Part shown: in pieces, positions 43,290 through 54,212 of the stretch | Layout of the letters: each line of letters begins with the position of its first letter | Numbering within the stretch: the first letter of the stretch is position 1 | NCBI GenBank assembly: GCA_028751875.1 | Contig: CM054140.1 | Coordinates: forward strand, 33,016,570-33,080,569 | Origin: Rapana venosa | Taxonomy: Eukaryota; Mollusca; Gastropoda; Neogastropoda; Muricidae | Direction: 5' to 3' | DNA length: 64,000 nt | Notes under the pieces: model-generated | What the model was told of the DNA's origin: nothing | What the model saw: the letters and a program-made list of their open reading frames with translations, nothing else | Database searches by the model: none | Position numbers and translations under genes: made by a program

Positions 43290-43650
43290 AGGTCAAACAA
43301 AATTATATCAGGTTACAATATCACCCATTGTTTCACATTCATATTTTATAATTAATGACAACACACAAAAAACACGACCCCCCCCCCCCCCCCCAAAAAA
43401 AAAAAAAAAAAAAAAAAAAAAAGCAAAAAAAAAAAAAGCATTAAATAAGGGAACAAACAAAAAGAAGAAAGCATACCCCCCAAAAAACAACAACATCAAA
43501 AACCCAACAAAAACAACAAACCAAACAAACAAACAAAAAGAAGAAAAAACTAGGCATCCATACTTGTTAGCATCGACAATACTGTGAGCAATTGTTGGAA
43601 GGTTCGGGAAGGGGTTGTTAGGACACTGGCACTCCACACTCAAAGGAATG
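43290..43650 (+). repeat. Dispersed repeat R6 (partial) with C16 and long A runs
   Basis: AATTATATCAGGTTACAATA and CATTCATATTTTATAAT match 40066 onward; GCATCGACAATACTGTGAGC matches near 40185. Homopolymer runs at 43378-43438 are inserted. Confidence 0.7.
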
Positions 43651-44800
43651 ATGTGAGGCCAAGAAGGAGTGTTATGGTAACACTTTTTATTTTTATCTAC
43701 CAAACAACACACACACCTGAAACAAACATAAGATTCAGGTAACTACACTATCCAGTATTCATATTTAACTAGGCACATCATTGATGAAAGGCACACAGCA
43801 AAATAGCTATATTGTCATCTAGCCAAATGTAAGAAAACCAAATTCCTTTCATCACTCACTCCAAAATACCAAGTTAATCCTAGGGAACCAATAGAGAGTA
43901 TACAGTTGTAAATCAGACAACCAAAGACTATAAAATAACTAGGAAAACCCTTTCCTCAATACTCTCAACTGACATTATCCTAAAAATGTCCACAGAACTT
44001 AGTCTCTACTAAGATCTTTCACAACATTGGCCCCTATCATACCCCATGGATATTGCAGCACAAGAGAGAGAGACAGGGCGACAGAGACAGGGCACGCGCG
44101 CGCGCGCGAGAGAGAGAGAGAGAGCGCACACAAGTCACAAAACCACATACAAATTAACCACTTTTGACACAAATGACTAAACATACACAAAGTCACACCT
44201 ACATGTCAGACTGCCTACTTTAGAAGAGCAAGTCCTGTACTGCATTCAAGTCTAACCTTCAAGTCTTCAAGTTCAACTCTTTGAGCAGTCAACTCTTTAT
44301 CTCAATTAAACTTTGCTATAGTATTCTATCCCAATAACTCTGTTACCAAATCCACATTATTTTGATCAGTGCAATTTACAAACTTCATCTCAACATGATA
44401 CACACATCAAATGATTATTACTTACTCATGAAATCCCACTTTTAACATGAACATCCAATTATGGAATAAATCCAAGATCGCACAATTAAATAGTAAAAGT
44501 CTCATGACTTAAGCCAACATTCATGTGTAAAGCAACTACACACACTTTCACTGGACCAGATCAACAAAGCAATCAATAATTATTACATTCAGTGAATACA
44601 CACAGCCTGAAATACACTCCTTAACTTACTCTCAGCTTAGTCACAAACACTATATGACATCAACATTAGCATCAATAAATCTCTTTAACCAACAACCAAC
44701 TGCTACATCAATAAAAGAAGAGAATTCTCACTTACAGCTCAAGCAGGAAAAGAAAACTGTTTCCTTCTAAGCCATTCTGTCAGGTTTTACCACACCACAG
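43651..44800. other. No recognised gene; A-rich with short (GC)n/(GA)n
   Basis: GCGCGCGCGCGC at 44095-44108 followed by (GA)n to 44125. No coding signal. Confidence 0.4.
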
Positions 44801-44805
44801 CTTAA

Positions 44806-45427
44806 CTCATTGGAGTCGCAGTGAAATGGATGCCGCCATTTTGTGGTGACGCGTGATTTTAGCTATATTTGAAAAATTCAACAGACTTACCCAACATAAT
44901 AATGACATACACATTATACATCATTGAAAAGTTTATAATGTCTTCTTTTGAAATTGTTTCACAGTTTTTAAATGGATGACTGTATTTATTTTTTACAAAT
45001 TTTCAAAATATGTCACTGACTGCTGAAAAATAAAAAGTTTTGAAAATTAGGGTTGGTATCTTAAATGGCTTGAACTATTCATCAACTAGTCCCCTTGAAG
45101 CAATGTGATTATTTTTCACCTAAGTAAAGTTCCCTGAAGCTGGCTGAATCCATGTGATGTCACTTTTTGTACAACAGATTATTTTTTTTAAAGAATCATA
45201 ACACTGGAGTGCCTGAAATCCAAAAGATATCACTTGTTGATATGTCAAACAAAATTGGCCAACAGACAAAAACTAGGCAAGCTTATGGTCAAGGAAAGCA
45301 ACTGTGTTTAGAAAAATGATTGCCCTACACGCCAGAGTACTTTCCCTTGAGTTAACCATAACTTTGTGTTTTAAAAAAAAATCGTAAGTTTGCCGGAGAG
45401 CTTAAGCTTCGGCACAACCTCAATGAG
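44806..45427. mobile_element. MITE flanked by TTAA (piggyBac-like)
   Basis: TTAA occurs at 44802-44805 and 45428-45431. Inside, the left end reads CTCATTGGAGTCG and the inverted right end CTCATTGAGGTTG, a short imperfect TIR. It is 622 bp with no ORF. TTAA target and CTCATTGAG-like ends suggest a piggyBac-type non-autonomous element. Confidence 0.55.
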
Positions 45428-45431
45428 TTAA

Positions 45432-46279
45432 CTCAAGAAGAAAGTTGCCTCAGACAGCCAGTAAGAGAAAGACTTTAAAACGCCATGTACACCCTGTTAT
45501 ATTGGTTCAGTTGCAGGACTACTAATTCCAACTGACCAATGAATACATTTGGAAACTGAGACTACCAAATCCTAACCACACATCAAATCAGCTGACAAAC
45601 AAATTTATTCACAAACTAAAACCAAACCAATGTATCTTTACATGACAAATCTGCTCATTCAATGGAGGAGAGGTGGGGAGGGGGGGGGGTAATAGAGAGG
45701 GGGAAAGGGGGATGCTATTCAACAAGAAAGAGGCATCACAAGCCTGTTGAATAAGACTAGCTGTAGCAAGCTCTGAAGTGTGTGTTTATCACATGACTGT
45801 TCCATTGGACACTCTAGACCAGGCCATGAATAGAGGACTCCACTAAAGGGACTGTTAAAGACAAAGGCTGAGCCACCAGCTCTAGGACCATAGGCCTTCA
45901 TTGAGAACACTTAGCTACAACCATGGCATGGAGTTGCCCAGTCTTCTAGCTCACACAGAATGCTGGACACTTAAGCTAAGAGGAGGTGTGACAGTACACA
46001 GGCCTCTATGAAATGCTAGGTCTCCCAGCCCACAACCATGGGTATACAAACAGATGAGAGGTTTGTTTGTCCAAACAGCACACTGTAACTTAGAGGTTGA
46101 CAAAGAAACCTCACTCTTTCAGAACTGCTAACCTCAGCAAATCATGAAGTCTAACCAGGTTGAACAGTTCTTTCTAGAAGATGGGGGGGAGGGGGGTAGG
46201 AAAGGGGGGTTGTAGTTCAAATGTTATAGTGCGCAAAGTGCACACTATAACACAATTATATCCCTCCTCTGCTCTCAAC
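45432..46279. other. No gene; G-rich runs and a small hairpin
   Basis: G-rich patches at 45672-45710 and 46180-46212. Perfect 9-bp arms GTTATAGTG / CACTATAAC at 46223-46231 and 46243-46251. Nothing else was recognised. Confidence 0.4.
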
Positions 46280-46416
46280 ATGCACGAACATCTAATTCAT
46301 ATGTTCTTAAAGTAATGCTTTTCAATATTTAGAGTATCCATTCAATATCAAACAGTGTGTGTTTGTGTGTGCGCACACGCATGTGTGTGTATGTGTTTTA
46401 AAAAAAATATTGATAA

Positions 46417-46762
46417 TTCTTTTATTTCAAGGATAGTGGTATTTATAAGCACTCACGTTTTTACATCCAGTCCCCATGTGTATGCAGTTTTGTCAATTTT
46501 GTTCATCTGTTCCCACCGGCACACAATGGCCTACTCTTCTGAAAAGCGGAACGGGTTTTTTAATGTGTGCACAAGATGTTATGCATGTGTTCGCACTTGG
46601 GACCTTGGTTTATAGTCTCATCCGAAGGACTTGTGGGGAGAGTGGAGTTGGCACTGATTTTAACTCAGGGAAAATTTATAATCCCTTGAATGGAATTCAA
46701 ACCCAGGTTAGCAAATCATGAATGCAATGCGCAACGCTCTAACCAGACAGACTATATCGCAT
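46417..46762 (-). mobile_element. SINE S1, old full-length copy
   Basis: Minus-strand head AGTCTGTCTGGTTAGAGCGT, GGTTTGAATTCCA, core CCTTCGGATGAGACTATAAA, TTGTGTGCCGGTGGGAAC and tail. Its head side is part of a duplication that recurs at 47255. Confidence 0.85.
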
Positions 46763-46814
46763 GCACACATATGTTTCTTTATTTTATTTTTTATATTATT
46801 CTTTTATTTTGAGC

Positions 46815-47067
<253 letters not shown>

Positions 47068-47254
47068 AGGGGAGGAAGATGCTAGGGAAGAGTTCAACAT
47101 TGATAGTGGCATATAGACAACTGGCAGACACCTGTATTGAAGACTAAACATGGGTGAAGACTAGGGACTGAGGATGGGAGGTGGGGGTGGTTGGCAGGTC
47201 ATAAGGTCATCATGTCTGGCCAACCATTGAAAGCCCTCACCCCCATCCACTCTT

Positions 47255-47485
47255 TGAATGGAATTCAAACCTATGTTAGCAAATAATGAACGCAATGCCC
47301 TAACCAGCCAGACTATATTGCATACACACATATGTTTATTTATTTTATTTTTATATTATTCTTTTATTTCGAGAATAGTGTGTGTGTGTGTGTCGTGTGA
47401 GTATCTGTGTGTTTGTGTATCTGTGTGTGTGACTGTGTGTTTCACTGTGTACTCTATGTGAGAGTGAACTTTGTGTGTGTGATTC
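47255..47485. repeat. Duplicate of 46683-46925
   Basis: Same order of SINE head remnant (GAATGGAATTCAAACC), CACACATATGTTT, ATTCTTTTATTT, (GT)n and GAGTATCTGTGTGTTTGTGT through AACTTTGTGTGTGTG, offset by about 560 bases and a few percent diverged. A local tandem duplication with other DNA between. Confidence 0.8.
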
Positions 47486-47662
47486 AGATTCAGATTCAGA
47501 TTCAGAATATTTTATTGCCATTTAATCATGTAGACTTATTTGACACAACAAAAACATCAATTATAATTACCTATTTTGGCGAAAACTAGTAAAAGTGATG
47601 TACACTAAAAACATGTTGCATTCTACTTCTCTTTTTCTCTCTTTTTCAAAACGCTCATACAC

Positions 47663-48208
47663 TTATCTGATGATATCTGCTTGATATATATCAACTGTGA
47701 TTATGTCACTTAATTTATGTACACACTTTTTGCGTTCTTTGTCTTTTGTTTTGATTTTTAATAACAAATTATTTCTGAGTTCATCATATAAAATACATTC
47801 ATCGAGTAAATGAAATTCATCTTCTATTTTGTTACAGTATCTACATTTTCTGTCCTCTCTGGATATATTTTGGTGCCTCCCTTTCTCTATCATTAAATTG
47901 TGACAGCTTGTGCGAAATTTACAATATGTTTTCTTATGGGTTTTGTTTTCATAGTTTATTAAATATGGTTCCAGTCTGTATTCTTTGGTAGCAAAATCAT
48001 AAAATTTTAGTTTTGCAAACTCTTTCTTCTGGTAGATCCAAAATGTTTTATACATGTCCTCAAGTTTTCTTCTAATGGCATAACTCAACCTATGAACATT
48101 AAGAGTACTTTGGTTCTTCCAGACATGTTTGAATCCAATTGTGTACAGAATATTTTTCACTGTGTTGATCCATTTATCGTTATGTATTCTTCTGATACAA
48201 ATAATCAT
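47663..48208 (-). pseudogene. C-terminal domain of the Nimb-like ORF2
   Basis: An open 181-codon frame with STLNVHRLSYAIRRKLEDMY, LEPYLINYENKTHKKTYCKF, FRTSCHNLMIEKGRHQNIS and the knuckle CRYCNKIEDEFHLLDEC. It matches the layout of the fragment at 13690-14290, showing the two are related families. The 3' UTR runs to 47482. Confidence 0.7.
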
Positions 48209-48584
48209 ATACTATTCTAATAGAGTCCGGTTTTGATTCTGTCAAATGAATTGAAAAGGATATTATCTGGCAGATGATTTTAAGGGTCAGTGGAAATCTT
48301 CCTAATTCACCCGAAGTGGGTAGTACTCATGCTTTTTTTATGAACTCCTAGCATTTGTTTATAAAATTTTACATGAAAATTCTCAGTCATACAAAAACTG
48401 ATTTGATAAGCATGCCTATTACAGTTTATTAATATGAAATTCTGTCTCCCCATTAAAACAAAAAGGAAACCAAACTTCTGCTCCATAGGTTAAAACAGGG
48501 GTTATCAGTGAGTCGAATAAACGCATTATTATTGTAGTCTTTAAATTTTGTCCATGAATTGCTCTTTTAAAGGCCTACATTGCT

Positions 48585-49790
48585 TTATTTTACTAAATGT
48601 TCTTGTGTTGCTTGAAACTTCCCATTCTGATGAAAAACGACACCTAGATATTTATAAGTTTCTACTATTTCAAATACATGTTCTCCACATTTAAAATGAA
48701 TTGGAGTTTTAGGAGATGATCTCATAAAGACTATTACCGTTGTTTTTGTTTTGTTTATCTTTAAACCCCAATTAGAACAGTATTCTTGCAAGTTTATTCA
48801 GTTTAGTTTGAAGACCTATTTTGGTTGTTGATAGTAATGCTAGGTCATCAGCATAGAGTAAACAAGGAATTCTGTCTTTTGCGGTTATATATGGCGAATC
48901 TTTCTCATCAATATATTGAACTATATACATTGACATATATACATTAAATAATGTAGAACTTAATGTATTTCCCTGATGTATCCCTTTTTGACTATGATTT
49001 CATCTGTGTGTTTGCCTCATATTTTTGTAAATATTGTTGCATTGGAATACATGTTTTTAATGACATAAAAAGTTTTGCCTGTTATTCCTATTTCGTTTAA
49101 CTTCGTAAGAAGACTCTTGCGCCACACATTATCAAACGCTTTCTGAAAATCTACAAAGCAGCAATAAATTCTTTTAGTTTTTACTATCAGTGCACTATCA
49201 ATTAAATTGTTAAGTAGGAAGATATGATCCGTTGTTCTGCATGCTTGTCTAAAACCAGCTTGTTCTCTGACAATACTATTGACGTATTGTTATTTTCTAA
49301 ATATTCAGAAATTCTATGGTTCAGTATTTGACAAAAAAGTTTTCCAATAGTGTTTGTCAACGTTATTCCTCTGTAGTTTTCTGGATTGTACATGCATCTG
49401 CTTTTATAGATTGAGACATTCACTCCTACTTTCCAGTCACAGGGATATATACCCATTTCTAATACTGAATTGAAAATATTTCGCATTGTCTCTATAACAT
49501 TAGATGAAACTGATTTGATCATTTCGTTTGTAATTCCATCTTTTCCAGGTGATTTGTTATTTTTCAGCCTTTTGATTGTTTTTGTAATTTCCTCTGTTGT
49601 AATTTGCTTATCTAGTACTAGTAGTAGTGGGTTATTAGATACTTTTAATTCATTGAACCTGCTTTGTACTTGTTTTTTGTGGTCTGGAATCTATTTGCGG
49701 TTCTTTACAATAAGTGTTTTTAAGCGTTCAGTCCATTTACAGCTACTAATATGATTATGATGCTTTAATCCATCATCTTCGCGTGATGAC
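48585..49790 (-). pseudogene. RT domain of the Nimb-like element
   Basis: Minus strand pieces: NNKSPGKDGITNEMIKSVSS, GIYPCDWKVGVNVSIYKS, NPENYRGITLTNTIGKLFCQ (49202-49522 frame). Then, after a frameshift near 49290, EQAGFRQACRTTDHIFLLNN, CFVDFQKAFDNVWRKSLL, a degraded B motif, LLYADDLALLS and, at 48585-48791, LQEYCSNWGLKINKTKT and ETYKYLGVVFHQNGKF. Catalytic DD is intact but the frame is broken at least three times. Confidence 0.75.
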
Positions 49791-49929
49791 TTGTGATGTA
49801 ATGCAGAGAAGGGAAGGAGTCGGCATGAACAAGTTACATCCCTTAAAACTGTTTGGTGTGATTTCACTTTTTCCCCTCCCTTTTTAATTCCGTGTGGTTG
49901 CTTAAATCATACTTTTATCGGTAAATGCA

Positions 49930-50574
49930 TATATTTTTCATGTGTGAGGTCAGAATTTTGTAAACATACAAAAATACTGAATACAAGTTCTGGGTTAGGC
50001 AGGTCTGCTACAAACTATGGCCTACAATTGGCTACAAAGCTGAGAGCGAATCTGCATAGACTAAACTTTCTCTTGAGATTGCTGAATTACTATATAATAA
50101 ATATTTTTAGGAACAGAACAAGACTAAGAGCGTTAAGTTCAGCAGTGTACATCAAGCTGTCCTAAGGTAACTGCTCAGAAAGTGCCGATTCCAAGATGGT
50201 AGCCAAGGACAATACATGAATAGGAAGCACAAGCTACCCCCTCCTCAGACTTGGACCTGTCTGTGAAAATGGTGGTGTAGGACGAATAAGACTGATACTG
50301 TGACAGAGTTCCAGGAAAAAGGCCTTGTAAAATGTAATCCATTGAAGTTTGAACTGAACAACCCATTTTCCACCATCCACATAGGCAACTGAGGGAATTT
50401 GGGGAAGTTGCAGATGAGACCCAAATCAATATCCCCCTCTTGCAGTCTTGGAGAATAATGGAAAACGGCAAAATCTGAGTTCTGTTGCATTGATAAAATA
50501 TTCTCACACACAGGATGTACTGATTTAGTTAATAACTTGCAAAAATCACATCACAAAAAGCATGAGATTAATGT

Positions 50575-50613
<39 letters not shown>

Positions 50614-50640
50614 TATATAATTATTTTATATATATAATAT
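49930..50640 (-). pseudogene. Decayed RNase H fragment of a jockey-like element
   Basis: Minus strand near 50175-50300 reads YTTIFTDRSKSEEGVACASY, matching the FTDGS-type start of RNase H, followed by SCIVLGYHLGIGTF and, in other frames, LVLFLKIFII. Upstream sequence (NGLHFTRPFSWNSVTVSV) is a plausible pre-RNase H linker. It is heavily mutated. Confidence 0.45.
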
Positions 50641-51004
50641 ATGTGTGTGTGTCATCACCGTAACTCTTTCTACTCCACAGACCTGAGTTTTCTCCTCCTG
50701 CACAGCCATGAGTGCATGAAAACATGAGCACATTGAGAAAACAAGTGAGCACTACCTTCTGAACTATCATATGGATGACTTTCAAATTCCACAGAATTAA
50801 TGTCATGTAAATAAATTACAATCAGTCCAATTTTCATAGCTATTGAGTAAAAAATAAAAATTTGTTTGAAGTAAATAACAAAATTGGTAAATGTATTGAT
50901 TTGCTTTAGAATAAAGGCAGGAATTTACATGATTAAAATTTTCAAGATCTGGGGATGATAAAATTGTCTGCTTTCCACCGACTAAACCGAGATCTACATT
51001 CATC
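50641..51004. other. No recognised feature after a (TA)n run
   Basis: A (TA)n tract lies at 50579-50645. Nothing further supported. Confidence 0.35.
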
Positions 51005-51133
51005 AATGGGTTGTTGTTGTGCGTTCCCCAGCTTTACACCCTGGGTGTCACCCAGAACATGCACTCTGACTCACTCATCCCACCTGGGAATCACTGTGAG
51101 ATAGGAAGTACACTGCGTGAGAAGTTTGCGTGT
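51005..51133 (+). repeat. Dispersed repeat shared with 15287-15420
   Basis: TGTCACCCAGAACATGCACT, CCCACCTGGGAATCACTG and TGCGTGAGAAGTTTGCG. Probably SINE-derived. Confidence 0.65.
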
Positions 51134-51950
51134 ACGACTATTTTCAAGTACCTCGCCACATAGGCAGCCGTACTCCGACTTCAGAGGATTTTTTCTCCTA
51201 TAAAGGAGAGTGCAGGTTGTTATGTTAAGAGCTTGTCATGGCTGAAGGCAATCTCAACACAACATTTTAAACATAACAACATTTTAATGTAGGCCTTGGC
51301 AATTAGCTGACATCAATAACCTGACACAGCTTTTGGCCTGGGCCAATTCATCAATGGGTGTGAGTGTGCCTATACTTTGCCCTGCCTACTTTGATCAACC
51401 AGTTAGATCTGCCAGTCTTCATCATTTCCAATATCACTGTGGACATCTCGTTGGCATGGTTGCTAATAATGTAATATTACTTATTTAGTTATTATTAGCA
51501 TTGTACTGAGCTGAAACTTCACTGGCCTCAGATTCACTGCTATTGTAGTTCTTAATGCACACATGAACCTGCCGAGTGGCTTCTTTAGCTAACATACAGT
51601 TAACAGACATTGTGACCATATAATTAAATTAATATAGTCATATTGATTCAATAGGTCACAGGTCAATGAAAATTCCACACAAAACAGAAAGTTCCGACAT
51701 GGTATTCTACAAACTAAGTAGTTCTTGGAAATGACCAAAAGAACATTCGATTCTATTTCTAGATTAGTGCTCTTTTGTTTTAGTTACGAGTTTACTTGTG
51801 AATGGTGTGAAATGGTTGGATGAAGTTTACAAGTATTCTCATAAAGTGGAGAAGAAAGGAAATTGATGGACACTGCCATTAGCAAATCTGACAAAATGAC
51901 ACTCAGCACTGTAGTGATACTGATTCAATGATAGTGTTTCCCTTTTGAAT
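51134..51950. other. No recognised feature
   Basis: Unique-looking sequence. No domain, repeat or convincing splice site was seen. Confidence 0.35.
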
Positions 51951-51957
51951 TATGTAT

Positions 51958-51958
51958 A

Positions 51959-52024
<66 letters not shown>
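51958..52024. repeat. (TA)n microsatellite
   Basis: Perfect TA run of about 67 bases. Confidence 0.95.
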
Positions 52025-52028
<4 letters not shown>

Positions 52029-52157
52029 GCAAAACAACTGAGTGAACTGTTCATAAATATTTCTTAGTTAGTATGCCTGCATGTTTTACTGAAAAGTTCA
52101 CGTTTAGATTGCCGATTTTTTTTTGGTTTGAAAATCTGATCATAGTTGGGGTCAGGC

Positions 52158-52174
52158 CCCCCCCCCCCCCCCCC
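52158..52174. repeat. C17 homopolymer
   Basis: Run of 17 C. Produces the Gly-rich minus-strand frame at 52051-52303. Confidence 0.9.
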
Positions 52175-52520
52175 GTGATTGACGAGTCCCATGTTGCATA
52201 ACCTATCAGTAGTTCGGCAGCGGTAATTGGCATGGGGATTTACAGCCAGATCAAGTTTGCAAATATTGGCAAAACAAAATCTGGCAAGAAAAAAGGAAAG
52301 CATTTCTTAGCTTCAACGATGATCGGCAGGTTCCTGGGAGCGCAATGAACTTCAAGACACTAAGACTAAAAAGTAATTAAAGCAAGTTTCAGGTAAAGGA
52401 GCAAGTGGCCATGTTGTGTTAGATTATTTTATTACAACTGCTTTACTAGTCATGTTCTAGCAAATTCACACTCACCAGACAAATCACGAGACTTATTCAA
52501 ATCAAAACATACGTACTTAC

Positions 52521-52619
52521 TGAGATTAACACCAAAACAGTGAAAATGTTTGCACAGATGAATGACGTGGGCAAATCAAGACTCCGACAGATTATGTTAG
52601 ACCTAGTATTTGCCACCAT
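52521..52619 (-). other. Candidate first coding exon of an unknown host gene
   Basis: Minus-strand ATG at 52619 opens MVANTRSNIICRSLDLPTSF, continuing ICANIFTVLVLIS. The exon would end at 52521 before a strong donor, CTCA|GTAAGT (52520-52515). A CCAAT box and an ETS-type ACTTCCGG lie 30-60 bases upstream. The peptide has a hydrophobic stretch near its end. No downstream exon was linked, and no family is recognised. Confidence 0.28.
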
Positions 52620-52644
52620 ATGTAATAAAAAAAATATAAACAGG

Positions 52645-52680
52645 GTTGTGATTGGCGGCAGGCACCGGAAGTTATGGACT
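52645..52680 (-). promoter_or_regulatory. Possible CCAAT plus ETS-type promoter
   Basis: Minus strand: AACTTCCGGTGCCTGCCGCC followed by AATCAC. ACTTCCGG is the classical ETS site and CCGCCAATCAC a CCAAT box, closely spaced as in many animal housekeeping promoters. It could serve transcription in either direction. Confidence 0.3.
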
Positions 52681-52972
52681 CTTTTTGGTTTTCTTTTGAC
52701 TTTCGATTTCCATGGATTGGACACCTCTATTATTAGCTTGTTCATATGGGCCTATAAACATGACAGATTTAAGAAATAAACAGATTTAAATCTAAACTGT
52801 TACCACTGCTTTCTATAGCATCTATCATAATTAGTTGATCGTGCTCTGTGTGTTGGTTGGTCTTCAATTTTTACGTCTGCTCACATAAAAGTGATATCAG
52901 ACACGTTAAAAAAAAAAAGGCTATGCACATGGACAAATCTAAGAGTGTGGAGCAAGCATGTATTTGGACCTG

Positions 52973-53003
<31 letters not shown>

Positions 53004-53059
53004 TGTGCATGTGTGGGTATGTGCCTGCATGCGCATTTATTTTATTTATTCTTTTATTT

Positions 53060-53400
53060 TATTCTTTTATTTCGAGGATAATGGAATAAGCAGTCATGTG
53101 GTGTTTTTGTTTTTTTTAAATCTAGTCCCCGGTGTGTATGCAGTTTTGTAAATGTTGTCATCCCACTGGCACACAATGGCCTACTCTTCCGAAAAGCGGA
53201 GCGGGTTTTAATGTGTACACAAGATGTTCTGCGTGCGTTCACACACGGGACCTTAGTTTATAGTCTCATCCAAGGGACTTTTGGGGAGAGTGGAGTCAGC
53301 ACTGATGTTAACTCCAAAGGAAAAATCATCTTGAACGAGAATCAACCCCAGTCAGCAGATCACGAATACATCACTCTAACCATCAGGTTATCCCGTCCCG
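53060..53400 (-). mobile_element. SINE S1, full length
   Basis: Minus-strand head GGGATAACCTGATGGTTAGA, core CTTGGATGAGACTATAAACT, CTTTTCGGAAGAGTAGGCCA, TTGTGTGCCAGTGGG and tail GCTTATTCCATTATCC plus AAATAAAAGAATA. Flanked on both sides by (GT)n. Confidence 0.88.
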
Positions 53401-53411
53401 CGCACGAGCGT

Positions 53412-53447
<36 letters not shown>

Positions 53448-53639
53448 TTCTTGTATTTAACATTTGTTCACTATAAGTGATATCAGACGGGAAAAAGACC
53501 TATATCATAAACAATAGAAGACAGACAGAAAGAGAGTCATGTGACAAACTGGTATTCAAACATCAATGTAATGCCTAAAAATACAAATAGGGAAAAAAAC
53601 AATATCAAAGAACTTTAAAGAAACGCGAAATCTGGGCTA

Positions 53640-54177
53640 TGTACAAGAGACTTCGAAATAGCAAAAAATGTTTTCATCCAGAGAATTACATAATTATACA
53701 TTTTCTTCAGAAGTATTTTTGTCTATAAGTTTTGGGGTAAGAAACCATGAAGCTTCTGACAAAACAATTAAACAGTGTTCTAGAGAAAATTGTTCACCAC
53801 AAATGCACTTAATATTTTTTACAAAACTTTGTTCTGAGAGCATTAAGTTGTATTCTGTAAGAAATGGTGGTAATCAGTCTTGCATAGAATATTGAAGAAT
53901 ACGATGGTTTTTGCTTTAAAATATGATTTAAAGATGGTATACTTTTCTGTGATATAAGTTTCATAATAATTTTGTACGATCATGAAGTTGCTTTAAAGAA
54001 GTTTTCTCTAACAAATGGAAGGATTCCTTGATTGAAGGACTTACAAAAACTTCAGAAGTCTGTTCTAAACTTTGTGCGCCTTTTTTTCGATGCTCTATCA
54101 ACTTTTTCGTTACCATAAACACCAACATGTGAGGGCACCCAACAAAAACTGACATATATACTTCAGGCAGTGTATCA
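53640..54177 (-). pseudogene. RNase H C-terminus and end of jockey-like ORF2
   Basis: Reads LPEVYMSVFVGCPHMLVFMV (a shifted form of the VPSHxG block), RKKGAQSLEQTSEVF and PSIKESFHLLEKTS, then after frame breaks ILQYSMQDWLPPFLTEYNLM and CICGEQFSLEHC. It aligns with the minus copy at 35345-35500 (KGAQSLE versus RGAHNVE). Confidence 0.65.
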
Positions 54178-54187
54178 AATAATTTAT
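54178..54187. repeat. 10-bp target-site duplication of the RTE insertion (3' side)
   Basis: AATAATTTAT, repeated exactly at 57431-57440. Confidence 0.8.
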
Positions 54188-54212
54188 CATCATCATCATC
54201 ATCATCATCATC

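Larger units (their letters stand above)
47482..49800 (-). mobile_element. Nimb-like non-LTR element, 5'-truncated
   Basis: Minus strand from about 49800: KQITTEEITKTIKRLKNNKS, RT blocks, YADDLALLS near 48840-48865, connection and a CCHC-type knuckle, ending in a tandem CTGAATCTGAATCTGAATC tail at 47482-47502. It is truncated within the EN-RT linker. Frameshifts are present. Confidence 0.75.

Noticed and set aside
43308..43712. Minus-strand ORF with poly-Phe and poly-Gly
   Set aside because: Translation of long A and C homopolymers.
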